Origin: Heterotrichella gracilis
Taxonomy: Eukaryota; Sar; Xanthophyceae; Tribonematales; Xanthonemataceae
Direction: 5' to 3'
NCBI GenBank assembly: GCA_032358255.1
Contig: JAULBX010008884.1
Location: 49,517 to 113,516 of the forward strand
Length of the DNA stretch: 64,000 nucleotides
The position numbers were made by a program, and so were the translations under genes. Numbering within the stretch: position 1 is the stretch's first letter; each line of letters starts with the position of its first letter. This document shows positions 22,255-33,343 of the stretch, in pieces. A model generated the notes under the pieces. It did not search any database and was not told the DNA's origin. It was given only the letters and a program-made list of their open reading frames with translations.

Positions 22255-25200
22255 CTACCAAGGCACCGCCTTCTTTATGCTGGCCAACCCATCCCGCATG
22301 AGCTCCTGCATGGTGGTAGGCCCAGCCGCGCCAGCAGACTTTGGTTGAGGCGCTGGCACAGGGGAAGGCATAGGAGAATTCTCCTCATCCGAATCGAACT
22401 GCGAGAACCCGGGTGAAGATGGCCCGTGGCTGTTGGGGGTGGGCAAGTGCTCCAGCACCTTGACCGCCACTGGCGCAACCTCCAGCGGTGCAGGGACATT
22501 GTGGGACTTGGTGGGTGAGAGGGCGGGGCCCCTTGCTGCACTTTGGGTGGGGCTGGATGGGAGCGAGAGCGGCGCGATGGCTGCAGCAATCTGGCCCGGA
22601 GGGGTGCAGAGCTCCTCTTCTTGAGGCTTGGCCTCTCCGGCCTCCACTGGAGCGTCTGCTGAGGTGGGACCCTCAACTGTCAAGTGGGCGGGCGGTGCAC
22701 CAGTCCCAGACAACACAGCTGTCTCCCCAGCAGCGGGTGTGGATGCCTCCACTGCTTCTGGTGCTGGAGTGTCGTCCAGGCTGACAGCCTCAGCAGCCAC
22801 AGGCGGTGCACTGGACACAGGCAGCGCAATTGGGTCGCCAGCGGCGGGTGTAGATGCCGCCACAGGCTCTGGAGGCACCTCCAGGCCAGTAGCCTCATCA
22901 GGCGCAGGTGCGCTGCTGTCTGCTGGCACCGCCTCGGGCGTGGCGCTCAGCCTGGGGGCGCGGCGGTGCTTTGGCGCTGGCGACCTGCCCGCTGCGCCTG
23001 CCTGCGGCGTGGTCAGCTTCTTGATGCGCGGCTGCTTCTTGGCGGTGGTCATCCGCTCAAGGCGCTTGCGCTCCTGCTCGTCCTTCAGGCGCTGCGCCTG
23101 CAGCAAGAGCACATACCACATAAGCGACAAAGCACGTTGATTAGAGCAGGCTAATAATGCGCGTCATCTGCATGGGGCATGGCCATCTCATGCATCATCT
23201 GTGCTCCAGTACAATGCAAACAAAGGAAAAAAAAACCATTACAAGATAGGCCCCCATGGCAAACACCGGAATTCTCTGTGATCTAGATGCGTATCACATT
23301 GAAAATAACTGACCAATTTTATGAAGCTAAAAAGTTACTTTGTGCCTGACGGCATGCGCGCCCACATCTGCCCCGGGCACTCACCTGTATCTCCGCAATG
23401 ATCTTCTCATACATGACCACAAAGTCGCGGATGGTGCGCAGCAGGCGCGTGGGGTCGTTCTTCTCGTACACCTCGCCAAAGTACCGCGTCAGCTCCTCAA
23501 GCGTGGCGTAGGTGCCGGTCTCGTGCGCCTGTGGGGGAGCAGCGGCATGGCCAAGGTCACAGCCACGCATGGGAAATAATGGCCTTCTTGTAGCATGCAT
23601 GAGAGCACCATGGAGTTTTGTTGGCGCCAGTGATGCAATCCACACAAATCAGAATGCGAATTTCAATTCTCAGCACTCCAACTTCTTATTTTTATTATTT
23701 GAGACAGCGGCCTATTCACACCCCTGTATTTTGCAATGAAACTGAATTTTAATGCAATATTGTTCCCCCACCTCCAGGGCCTTAAAGTTTGCTGTTGCCT
23801 CCTGGTGGAATGCCATCATGACGGCAGAGAACTCCTGGTGCTGGCAGTCGCCCTCACCCTCCATGCCCTCCGCCTTCATGATCTCGCTGTGGATCACAGA
23901 CAGGCCGCTGCGCAGCTCGCCCAGGAGGGTGCTGATGGCGCTCACCTGCGCACAGTGGACAGCGCAACCACCATGTCAGGCACCAGCCTCGGGATGTCAC
24001 CATTTACGCAATGTTAAGCACAAACGCCGGCAGTGGGTGCGCCCTGTAACCCTGCCCCAGAAGGTCCTAGAATCGCGCTAATTAGGTCAACAAAAGGGAT
24101 GAATACTTCCAGGATACAACTGCATTGTACCTGAGCGGCTGTCTGCAGCAATGCATGCAATCACAAAACTACCATTGCTGCAGCACGGTGGGTTTACCTG
24201 CAGGTTTGCCGCTGGCCGCACGTGCCTCAGCTCGGTGCCCATATGCTCCATGCTGGCAGTCTCTGGCAGCAGCTGCGTGACTACAAAGTGCAGCAGCGAG
24301 GTCTTCTTGTCGGTGCCCTTCACGTCGGCCAGCTTGAGCAGCGTGTCAAGCTTGAAGCCCTGGGCGGCACCGCGCATGGTGCCCTGCAGGAGGTGGACAT
24401 GGACAGTCACATGCGTGTGCCCAGGTGGGATGCACCACCAAATAGTACTCACGCGCCATGCACCACCTGTCCTTCACGGGTCTCCACAATATGCCAGCCC
24501 CATAAGTTTTGGTAGAAGCATGGGGTTAAGGTCTAGGCTGTTTGTATGCCATGCATGCCAAGACACATGGTGTGCATGCGATGATGGAATGCCTCTGCAT
24601 GCTTCCCGCTGGCGGCTGCCTCCCCCTGCTGCGCACCTCATTGAGCCTGTTACCCGTGACCAGCACCCCCTTGAGGATCTTCATGAAGTTGTCGCACTGG
24701 GTCAGCTGGGAGCAGGCTGTGCGCAGGAGGTCAAGGTGGTCCTTCACCTGAAGAGGGGGCAGGAGGTGCGGGGTGAGGCACAGGCACCATGTGAGCAGAC
24801 ATGAACACAAAACCATTGATGTCGCACCACCACCGCAAGTATGCCCTGCCTCCACACTGTCTGCAGCACACACCATGCAAAAATCCTGTAGCAGATGGAG
24901 CATTGCAGCCAAATGGTTGCTGGCCAGCGCTCGCCAGCCCCACCCACGCAGGGGTATCAATGCCACCTCAGCCGCCGCACGCACCTTGTCGTGCACGCTG
25001 GCAAAGGAGCGCGTGAAAATGAAGCACTTGATGCGCTGCTGCAGGCGCGGTATGTACATGACCTCAAGGAAGTAGCGCTCAACGGTGCCCAGCAGCTCGG
25101 GGTCGCTCAGCCCCCGGTGCTTGGGGTGCTCCCCCGCCAGGTATGCCTCCAGGTCCTTGCGCTCCTGCTCGTCGGGTATGGCGCGGCTGAGTGCGTCCAG

Positions 25201-28200
25201 CTGCTCAACGCTGAGGTCGCTCGCGTCCATGCTCAGCAGGGATTCCTGGGGCACAGGCAGGGCGGGTCAGCATGGCATGACATCACAAGCATTGGTTTGA
25301 ACGTGTCGACTCCAAGGGGGTTTAAAATCCTCTGAATTATGGCTGTACAATTACCATGATTACTTTCAATTTTAGGATTCCTATCATCACTAGCAGTTTC
25401 TGTTTCGAAAGTGAACTTTCACTGGTCACATGCAATCCCTCGTTCAATTCTGAATCCAAAACTAGTAAATTGTAACCTCGAGGATAAATCCATTTTAAAA
25501 TACAACACGAGTGCAACAGCAGCCAGATATAGGTAGCAGGGACATGCAGCCGCACACTGACCTTGATCTTGTTGAAGGGCATGCGTATGCCCGACAGCTC
25601 GATGCAGATGTTGTGCGCCCGCCTGTGCTCGATGATGCGTATCTGCACCGACTTTGTGGAAATCTTGCCCACCGCCTTGTTCTCCATGATCTGGAACAGC
25701 GACTCAAGCTCGGCAAAGTTGAGGTCGGGCACCTGCACCGATGTGCGCCCCCACACCGTGTTGCTGCCCGCGTTCTTGATCTTGTCCCAGTGCAGCTGCT
25801 TCAGCTTCTTGCGCTGCGTGGAGGTGGGGGTGGCCTGCGGGGAGCAGACAGGGGGTCAGCTTGGGCATATGTCGCATGGCCACGGCATGCTGGAGGGTCC
25901 GGGAAAGCGGTGGGTTGTTTGCCAGGAATCATGCCTGTGGCAACATAGCAGCTGCGCACCCCAGCATCATTGTGTTCACACTATATGGTATACTGCTAGT
26001 CTGGCTGTACACTACGTAAGTGCTGCTAGTCTGGCTGTACACTACTTAAGTGCATTAACCAACAGGTAGGCACTGACTGGTGCTGCAGCACACCACAGCT
26101 CACCTTGCCCAAGCCAGCCGGTGTCTTCCTGAAGGGGGTCTTGCCGCCGGGTGGTGGTGGCGGCGGTGGGGGGCCCTTGCCACCTGGAGGGGGTGGCGGC
26201 GGTGGAGGGGCCTTGCCACCCTTGGGAGGAGGGGGCGGGGGCGGTGGGGGGGCCTTGGCTCCTGGCTTCGGGGGTGGTGGCGGCGGTGGGGCCTGTGCCC
26301 CTGGCTTTGGAGGTGGTGGGGGAGGCGGGGGTGGAGCCTTGGTGGCTGCCTTGGGCTTGGGTGGAGGAGGTGGTGGTGGCGGAGGTGGGGCCGGGGCCTT
26401 GGCAGCTGGTTTGGCAGGCAGGTCTTTGAACATGGGCACCTCAGGCAGGGGCTGCTGCTCGCCGGATGCGCCCACCATACGTGCACGCTGGATGGCCGCT
26501 GCAATGGTTTGCGCGTTGATGGGGACCACATCTGGGTCACTGCCGCCGCGCTGCAGGGCGTTGCGAATGGCGGGAGCCTGCAGAAAGTCCCAGATAGTGC
26601 ATCACGTACAACGCCATGAGCATGTTCTGGGAAGTGGCACTAATCCGTGATGCAGTACCAGTGATCATGAGTGCTACACTTGGCATGCATTTCAGCAGGA
26701 TTTTATGAGATGTATATTAGTACCACCAAAATGACATTTCCTCTGACAAAATAAAAATGTTACACAGCTTCAAGCTACTATTTTTGCACAGCCCTGCCGC
26801 ACGTCCCACATCACCAGGGTAGAGCAGCGCTGCCCTCACCTGCTGCTTGAGGTATTCCGCCAGTTGCAATACGTCCATCTCGCCCATCCCCTCCCCGCTG
26901 CCCTGCCGCTGCTTGGCATGCGACACCGGCAACACCTCCATGCCCATCTCCAGCAGCTGGTCCAGTGACAGGCCATCGGGCACCCACACAGGCACCTCCT
27001 TGTCGTTGATGGTCATGCTGCACACAAGCACAGATGGCAGTGAGCACAACATGTGTGCTCGATGTGTGCGGTGAGGATGGGGAGTTGCTTTATACTATAT
27101 AATGCAATCCACAAAAGATTGATTTAATGCTTTGGTATCACAGGCTTACATATTTTGTAAATTTAGACCGAAGGCTATTTTTCGTTCAGAATTATCTTCT
27201 ATTTGGTACGGTATGACAAATGCATGGCAGCTATCTTTTTATTTCGAAATTAATTCTTATTTTGACAAGAGGCATCGAGTGCACACAGCAAGGCCATGCA
27301 CATCCAGCGCACAAAAGAAAAATTATGCACCACTCACATGAAGGGGGTCTGCATGTCGTACAGCGCAGGGATGAGCGGCCCGGGTGTAGAGTCCCCGCCA
27401 GCGGCTTGGTGCAGGCGCCCCATGACCACGCCCGCCTGCTGCCCCGCCATGTGCTCCGCCCCGCCCTCCTGCTGCTGTTGGTCTGCGTGCGGGTCATACG
27501 GCCCTGCCTCACCCAGCGCAGCCTCCTGGGAGCCCTGCAGCCCTGCAGGGGTATATGGGTACCCCCCAGGCGCCGCCCCTGCCCCAGCGGGGTGCGCGCC
27601 AGGTGTGGCCTCCCAGGACTTGGAGTTGGTGGGGTGGAAGGCAAAGCCCGCCCCGGCTGCTGCATCCCCGCCATGCTCCGCCTCATCCAGGGAGGCGACG
27701 GTGGCCCAGGCAGACAGCGGGGATGCTGCCGCCTCCTCGCCATGCCCATCCCCACCCTCCCCGCTGCTGGTGCGCAGGTGGTGCAGACCCTGCGGGGCCG
27801 CGAACGGCATGCCGCGCGCCTCCTGCCTGCCTGGCGCTGGACCATCCACTGGCGGCAGCTGGTTGATCTGGAGCTCCAGGGAGGCAAAGGTCTGGCGCAG
27901 GCGCGACAGGCTGTCAGACTCCTGGCGGTTGAGCGTGCGCTGGCCCGCGGGCACGGCAGCTGCGCCAAACATGGCCCCCCTGACTGGCGCGCGGGCTGGT
28001 ATCCCGCCACCTGGCGGTGCGGCCGCCCCGCCAATCAGCGGTGAGTGTGCTGAGCCGGGGGTGGCGACGCTCATGCTGGCGGGCGAGAGTGTCCCTGGTG
28101 TGCTGGCGATGGAGGCGGGCCTTGTGCTGGGGAGGGCTATGGACTTTGACATGAGCTCCCCAGCCAGGGTGCGGTGCTTGGGTGCCGACTGGCCCTTGGC

Positions 28201-31200
28201 GATGCGCGCGGACCGCTCCTGCGCGATCCTGGCCACATCGGCGGCCATGGATGACATGTCGGGTCGAGGGCCCCTGCGTGCGCCCGGCTGGCCCCCCTTG
28301 CCCGCCCTGGTCAGCGTCTGACTGCCGGGGGACAGCTGGGAGGATGCCTTGCCAGCCTGTGAGGTGCCCTGCCTGCCCCCTGTGCCCCCACGCCCACCGG
28401 TCCCGCTGCCATATGGTGCCTGCCCACCGTAGCCCGCTCCCGGGGGCTGCATGGCCACCACATGATCCGCATAATCCGGGCTGCTCATGGCGGGCGAAGC
28501 TGGTGCGCCGCCATAGGAGCCACCGCCGCCGCCTTGGTAGCCACCCTTGGTGGGGGTGGCATGGCTGTACCCCTGGCCTGGAGCTGCAGCAAAGCTCACA
28601 CTGCCCTGGTGGGCATAGCTGCCGGGCACAGCACCATCCGCTGCCTGCCCTTGACCACCAACACCATGACCGGCAACGCCAGTACCGTACATGTCATCGC
28701 CATCCAGATCCGGGCTGCCATCCCCACCATAGTAGTCACCTCCCTCATCCTCGCTGCTGCCCATGTCCCCCACCACCCCGCTGCCCCCGCCCCCATGCTT
28801 GGCCCCTGCCTGACCATACCGCTTGTCAGCCCCGTATGGATGGACATGTGGGGTGAACTGAAGCTTGCGCGTGAGGCCCGGGGGTGAGGGTGTTGGCTCG
28901 GTACCCACGCTGCCTGCTGCCCCAGAGCCTGCGAATCCAGACGCCCCGCTGCCGGCAGGTGGATACCGCATCGCCCCGCCAGCTGGGCGCGCACCATACC
29001 TGCCAGAGGGCTGTCCAGGGAAGCCGCCCGCAGGCACTGGCAGCCCAAGCTGATGCCGCCCCGCAGTGTGGGCTGACTGCACTGACTGCCACGCAAGCGG
29101 TGCCGCCCCCGCAACGGGCGCTGCCCCTGCCATAGGCGCTGCGCCTTGCGCCGGGCCGGCGCTGGGCTGTGCAGCTGCTGAGCGGGGGTGGAAGGGGAGC
29201 TCCACCATGTGGTGGTCTGCAGAGCCGGGGGTGTCGGCGGTGGCCACCACCAGCTTGGTGGGAGGGGATGACTCCAGGTCAGTTGCATCGGGGGTGTCGA
29301 TGTGCAAGGCTGGGATCCTGAAGGCGGCTTTGGCGCCTGGCTGTGGCACTGGTGTGTCGCAGTTGTTGCGCAGCTTGGCAGCAAGGTTGTGCAGCTTGGC
29401 CCCGCTGCTGGATGGAGGCTGCATGGACACATGTGCACCACGTTAGGGGAGCACTGAGGCAACAACCAATGCATGCATATCGCTAGGGCACGTATACACC
29501 ACAGGTCTGAGCATGTGCCAGACATGCACCAGTAATACGCAAAGAATTTGGGATACGCTCAGCCATAACTAGTACTACTGGTGCAAATGGATGGGATACA
29601 ACTGACAATGATGACTATTTACATATAACATAAATAGTTATATTTGTTAATGTTTACACAAAATAAGATAAATAATGATTTATTTTAAGTTTAGCGTGAT
29701 ATTTGTAGCTTGCTGCTACAGACGGGTAGGCATAGATGCTGACTTCCTGATGGGCAACAGCAGCATCTTGGGTTCCACTTACCGCTGTTTCAACGGCAGG
29801 CACCCCGTCAAATGAAGGAAGCCCCCGCTTGGCTTTCTTGGTTGGGCTGCATGGAATGGACGAGCTGCTTGGCTTGGCAGGCGACAGCATGCTCTTGGTC
29901 CTGGTCATCAGGCCCTTGGCCAGGGAGAAGGCCTTCTTCATGGGGCTGCCACCGCTCTTCACGCTGCTCTGTGATGCAACTACAGGGCCCGCATCGCCTG
30001 CAGGTAAAAGCAACATTGGGCTGTCAAGAAACCTGCTCCTGATCATTCACCCATGATGAATCATCATCCCACATGTGATTCACTACAGATGGTTGCAGCA
30101 TTTGGGATGTTTGGGCACACATAAACTGGTCGAGCTTTCACCATTCCCGCAGCTCCCGCCCCTCACCTGCTTCCTGGTTCGTGGGTGCCAGGGGTGGAAA
30201 GGCCAGGGGAGGGAACACCAGTTCCAGCTGCGACAGCGTGCTAGGCGTGTCCTTGAAGGGCGACTGGATCTCAGCCCAGCCCTGGTGGAAGGCGCGGCGC
30301 CCACCCGGCCCCAGCCGCAGCCCTGCAAGCCCGTCCTCCAGGGGCCCAGAGGCCTTGCTCACAGCATGTGGCTCTGACAGCCGCTCACTCTCCTTGCCCC
30401 CCACCACCGCACGCACCACATCCACTGGGATGCTGCTAGGGTCATGGCCTGCCCCCAGATGCCCCTTGCTGGCAGCCTCATGGTACACATCCAACGGGCT
30501 GCCATCCTGGCCAGGGCTCTGGATGTCAATGGTCGGAATGCCGCTGACTGACAGGTTGTGGTTCTGAGGAAGTAGCGCGTACCCCGCCCGCCCATTCAGC
30601 TTGTTCATCCGCCCAATGGCGGTGGCCATGGTGAGGGCCTTGACTTCAGCACTGGAGGAGGGAGGCGGGTGCACAGGGACAATGGCTGTCGCATCAGGGG
30701 CTGGGCCACTCACGGGCTGCGCCACGTAGAGCTGACCGTTGCGCCCCTTGGCCGCTTGCTGGTGCACTGCACAGTCTGAGCTGGTCTCAGTTGCCCCTGA
30801 CGGGCTGCGTGGGCGCTGCAGGTCGGGCCCATAGCTGGCCTGCTGCCCCACATCCGCCTGGTCGGCTGGATCCAGCCTGTGTGCAAAGCATGGCATCAGC
30901 ATGGAGAAAATGCTGATAATGGTAGCATAATGGTCACTATGAGTGCATTCACAACGGCACTACAGCAGTGCTTACCACCTCCGCTTCTGCCCTGCTATCT
31001 GGGGGCTGCTCCCACCGATGGCCCGTGGAACAAAGTCTTCCTCTGAGGACCTGCAAACACCACATATGATCCTGGTCAACATATCACCAAAACGGTTTAT
31101 AGAAACCCACAATAACTCATAAATAATGAGTCACAGCAAAAGGTTCATACCTGTGTGCTTCCCTGTCGCAGCTTGCGTCGTCTGGACTCCATAGCCCCTG

Positions 31201-32805
31201 GTAGCACAGGTCCAGGTTGTGAAAGAGAAATTCAAGTGAGAAAGGAAGGGGGAAGACGGGGGAAATAACTGGAAATGTATGTGGACAGCAGGCAGCCTTA
31301 CCGAGCTTGGCCTGCCATTCTCAAAGAGGCGAGAGCTGTACTCCTGGCGCCGAGTTGCAGTGTTGGCTCCTGCGTGGTGAATTGGGCCACCTGTAATACA
31401 CAAGTTCAGCTGACTATTTAAAAAAACATCCAGTTGACCCACCAACAGACAGCTTCAAAGGATTGACATACCTGGTGGCTTCCAAGGCCTGAGCTCCACG
31501 GCATGGCCAGCTTTGTTTTTTACTGCCACATCCGGCTGTGGGGGGACGATTCTGGTGGAGGGGCCAGCTCTGCCTTTGCCCAAGGCTGCATGGCTGCTTG
31601 CACCCAGGCGGGACGCTGCTCTGGAGGAGCCACTCCTGGCAGCCTGTGCTCTTGATACAGGCTGATCGAATGTGGTGGTCACTGTGACGAGCGGCTTGGG
31701 CTTGAAGGACTGTTTGGGAGGGAGCTGTTTAGGGTTTAGGGTCTGCGCTGTGCCTGCTGTGGCCCTTGCTGCCGTCAGGGACTGCACAGCTTTTGGCTTG
31801 GCTTGCTGCTTTGCCAGTCCCAAAGACCCAGCATTGCTGCGAGAACAGAAAATCGTGTCAACAACCATCCCAGGTACCAGACATAAAAGGTTTGGAGCGC
31901 TCAGAGCATAGAGCTGTTGTTACCTGAAGAAAAACTCTGTGAGGTAGATAATGGCTTCCACCTTAGACCGCACTGCTTCAACGTTTTCCAATTCTGTTGA
32001 AGTCCGCTCAGGTCTGAAGATAAGTGGGCCAAACACCTGGGCATACTGCCTGCCGGGGTTGCCAACTCGCCTCACCAGCGCGCACACCAGCTCCACCAAG
32101 GCTTCCAGTAGCGCTGCAACCATAAAAAATGGGTCAGTAACCCATATTTCAAGCCTGGACTAAGAGTACCTGAAGCTTCAGCGCATACCTCTGTTGTTGG
32201 CAGGCAAGCGGTCCAGCAGCATGTTGATGAATGGCTCAGTCTTGACGGGGTCCTTCTGCAGTTTCTCTTGGAAGCCAAGCAGTTGCAGGCACAGTGCTGA
32301 GGGTATGACGGGCTCACTTAGCTCTGCTAGCATGTCAGTGACTGCTGCCCCTAGGGCCACATACTCGCCAACGCCCACACCACCTGCACACCGGGAGATA
32401 ACACCAGGGGGGTGGGCAAGTGCAGGCAACGTCAGCCCTGAAACATCCACGGTTTCTACCATCTGGTCACTTGCCTGGGCCCACTGTTTGCAGGGTTAAC
32501 CTTATGCGCAGAACCTCATCAGAAACGACCTTTGGGAGGAAGATCATCCGCGGAAACCCAGGTTCGTTTGCTGCATGGCATAGTTGCGCGTTAGGCAAGT
32601 TTAGGAGCATACACACAAGCAGGGTGTTCGGTTCCCCACCTCTGGAGTGCAGCCATCGCAAGGACTCTGTTACTTGCTGCTGAGTTTGCCTGCTCCGCTC
32701 CAAGCGTTGCTCCTTGTTCCGCCTGTCGTCGAGCTTGCCTCGCAGCTCGTGGTTCAGTGCGTTTTCAGGGTGGGAGGTCAACATCCTTGCAATGCTCGCT
32801 GAGTG
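22255..32805 (-). CDS. RhoGAP-like domain / FH1-FH2 formin, very large
   Basis: Formins nucleate and elongate unbranched actin filaments. Minus exons: 32805(ATG 32784)-32475, 32383-32189, 32113-31924, 31836-31472, 31390-31302, 31197-31151, 31050-30976, 30876-30167, 29997-29783, 29418-27338, 27017-26840, 26577-26104, 25834-25562, 25245-24985, 24747-24637, 24383-24198, 23945-23772, 23528-23385, 23097-22255. They give 2306 aa from the 32784 ATG and every phase closes, so this is one gene. The N-terminus is RhoGAP-like ([37 protein letters not shown]), followed by a disordered linker of about 1100 residues. FH1 is Pro runs coded at about 26400-26130. FH2 runs from [10 protein letters not shown] through GNRLNE and [17 protein letters not shown] to a basic coiled tail ([14 protein letters not shown]). 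The last exon adds a Pro/Ala-rich tail. An extra 5' exon is possible because 32805 follows a good acceptor. One intron has a GC donor at 32474. Confidence 0.9.
25993..26052 (+). repeat. two-copy 30-base tandem repeat in a formin intron
   Basis: A 30-base unit beginning CTGCTAGTCTGGC occurs twice head to tail with one mismatch, inside the intron between 25834 and 26104. No function is evident. Confidence 0.85.
26130..26420 (-). repeat. FH1 polyproline tandem repeats (G-rich on + strand)
   Basis: About six imperfect units of roughly 40-60 bases encode runs of 6-11 prolines separated by Gly-Lys-Ala or Lys-Pro-Gly-Ala linkers. This is the profilin-binding FH1 segment of the formin. The plus strand is a near-continuous GGTGG/GGCGG tract, prone to secondary structure. 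Confidence 0.9.
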
Positions 32806-33343
32806 CTACAACAAACGGACAGTACTAGGCTACAATGTGCAGAAGTATGAGCTAATGGTCACAATGCAAGGCCGTCCTACACGCCCCGAGGTGGCGCATC
32901 CTGTCAAAGGCGCCAGGTCAATGTGTGTTTGACCCCAGTCATGGCAGTGATGACCCCAAGCAAAATAACATACTGCTGTGCGACATCAAACGAAAACTTC
33001 CTTTGCACAGATATTGCAATCAGCAGCCCTGAACAACTGTTTGTATCCCATTAGGTTGCAGCATCTTGGCTGATATTTCAAACAATTCCTGTCGTAAACG
33101 TTTTGTGTTGACTTTTTGCCTGGAAACGATCTGAACGACGGGGAGGTCAACAATACATGCATATCCAATATATGAGAGCAACGATGCAGGTAGCGAAGGC
33201 TACGTAGTTGCGAAGGGTGATACGTTTCGGAGTGTTGGAATGAGAATCGACAGTTTACAAAACGGAGTTTTGCACAACCGATTAGACAACCTCTGGCAGG
33301 TTGTTGGTGCCGAGAGCTAGCTATCGGATACAGAGACGCCCCG
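32806..33343. promoter_or_regulatory. bidirectional intergenic region between formin and SAMTL genes
   Basis: The two genes are transcribed outward from this stretch of about 540 bases (up to 790 if SAMTL starts at 33593), so it should hold both promoters. A further short 5' exon of the formin could lie here. No core promoter motif is clear. Confidence 0.45.

Noticed and set aside
27296-28321. 341-codon plus-strand open frame
   Set aside because: It is antisense to the large formin exon 29418-27338, whose frame splices in phase at both ends; the plus frame has no domain and reflects GC-rich composition.
28596-29525. 309-codon minus-strand open frame
   Set aside because: It is a shifted-frame shadow of the same formin exon, and its frame does not join the neighbouring exons.
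22255-32805. Two separate genes, a RhoGAP gene upstream and a formin downstream
   Set aside because: Every junction between them keeps phase with good splice sites and no stop, TGTAA signal or new promoter is evident, so one gene is the simpler reading; RNA is still needed.
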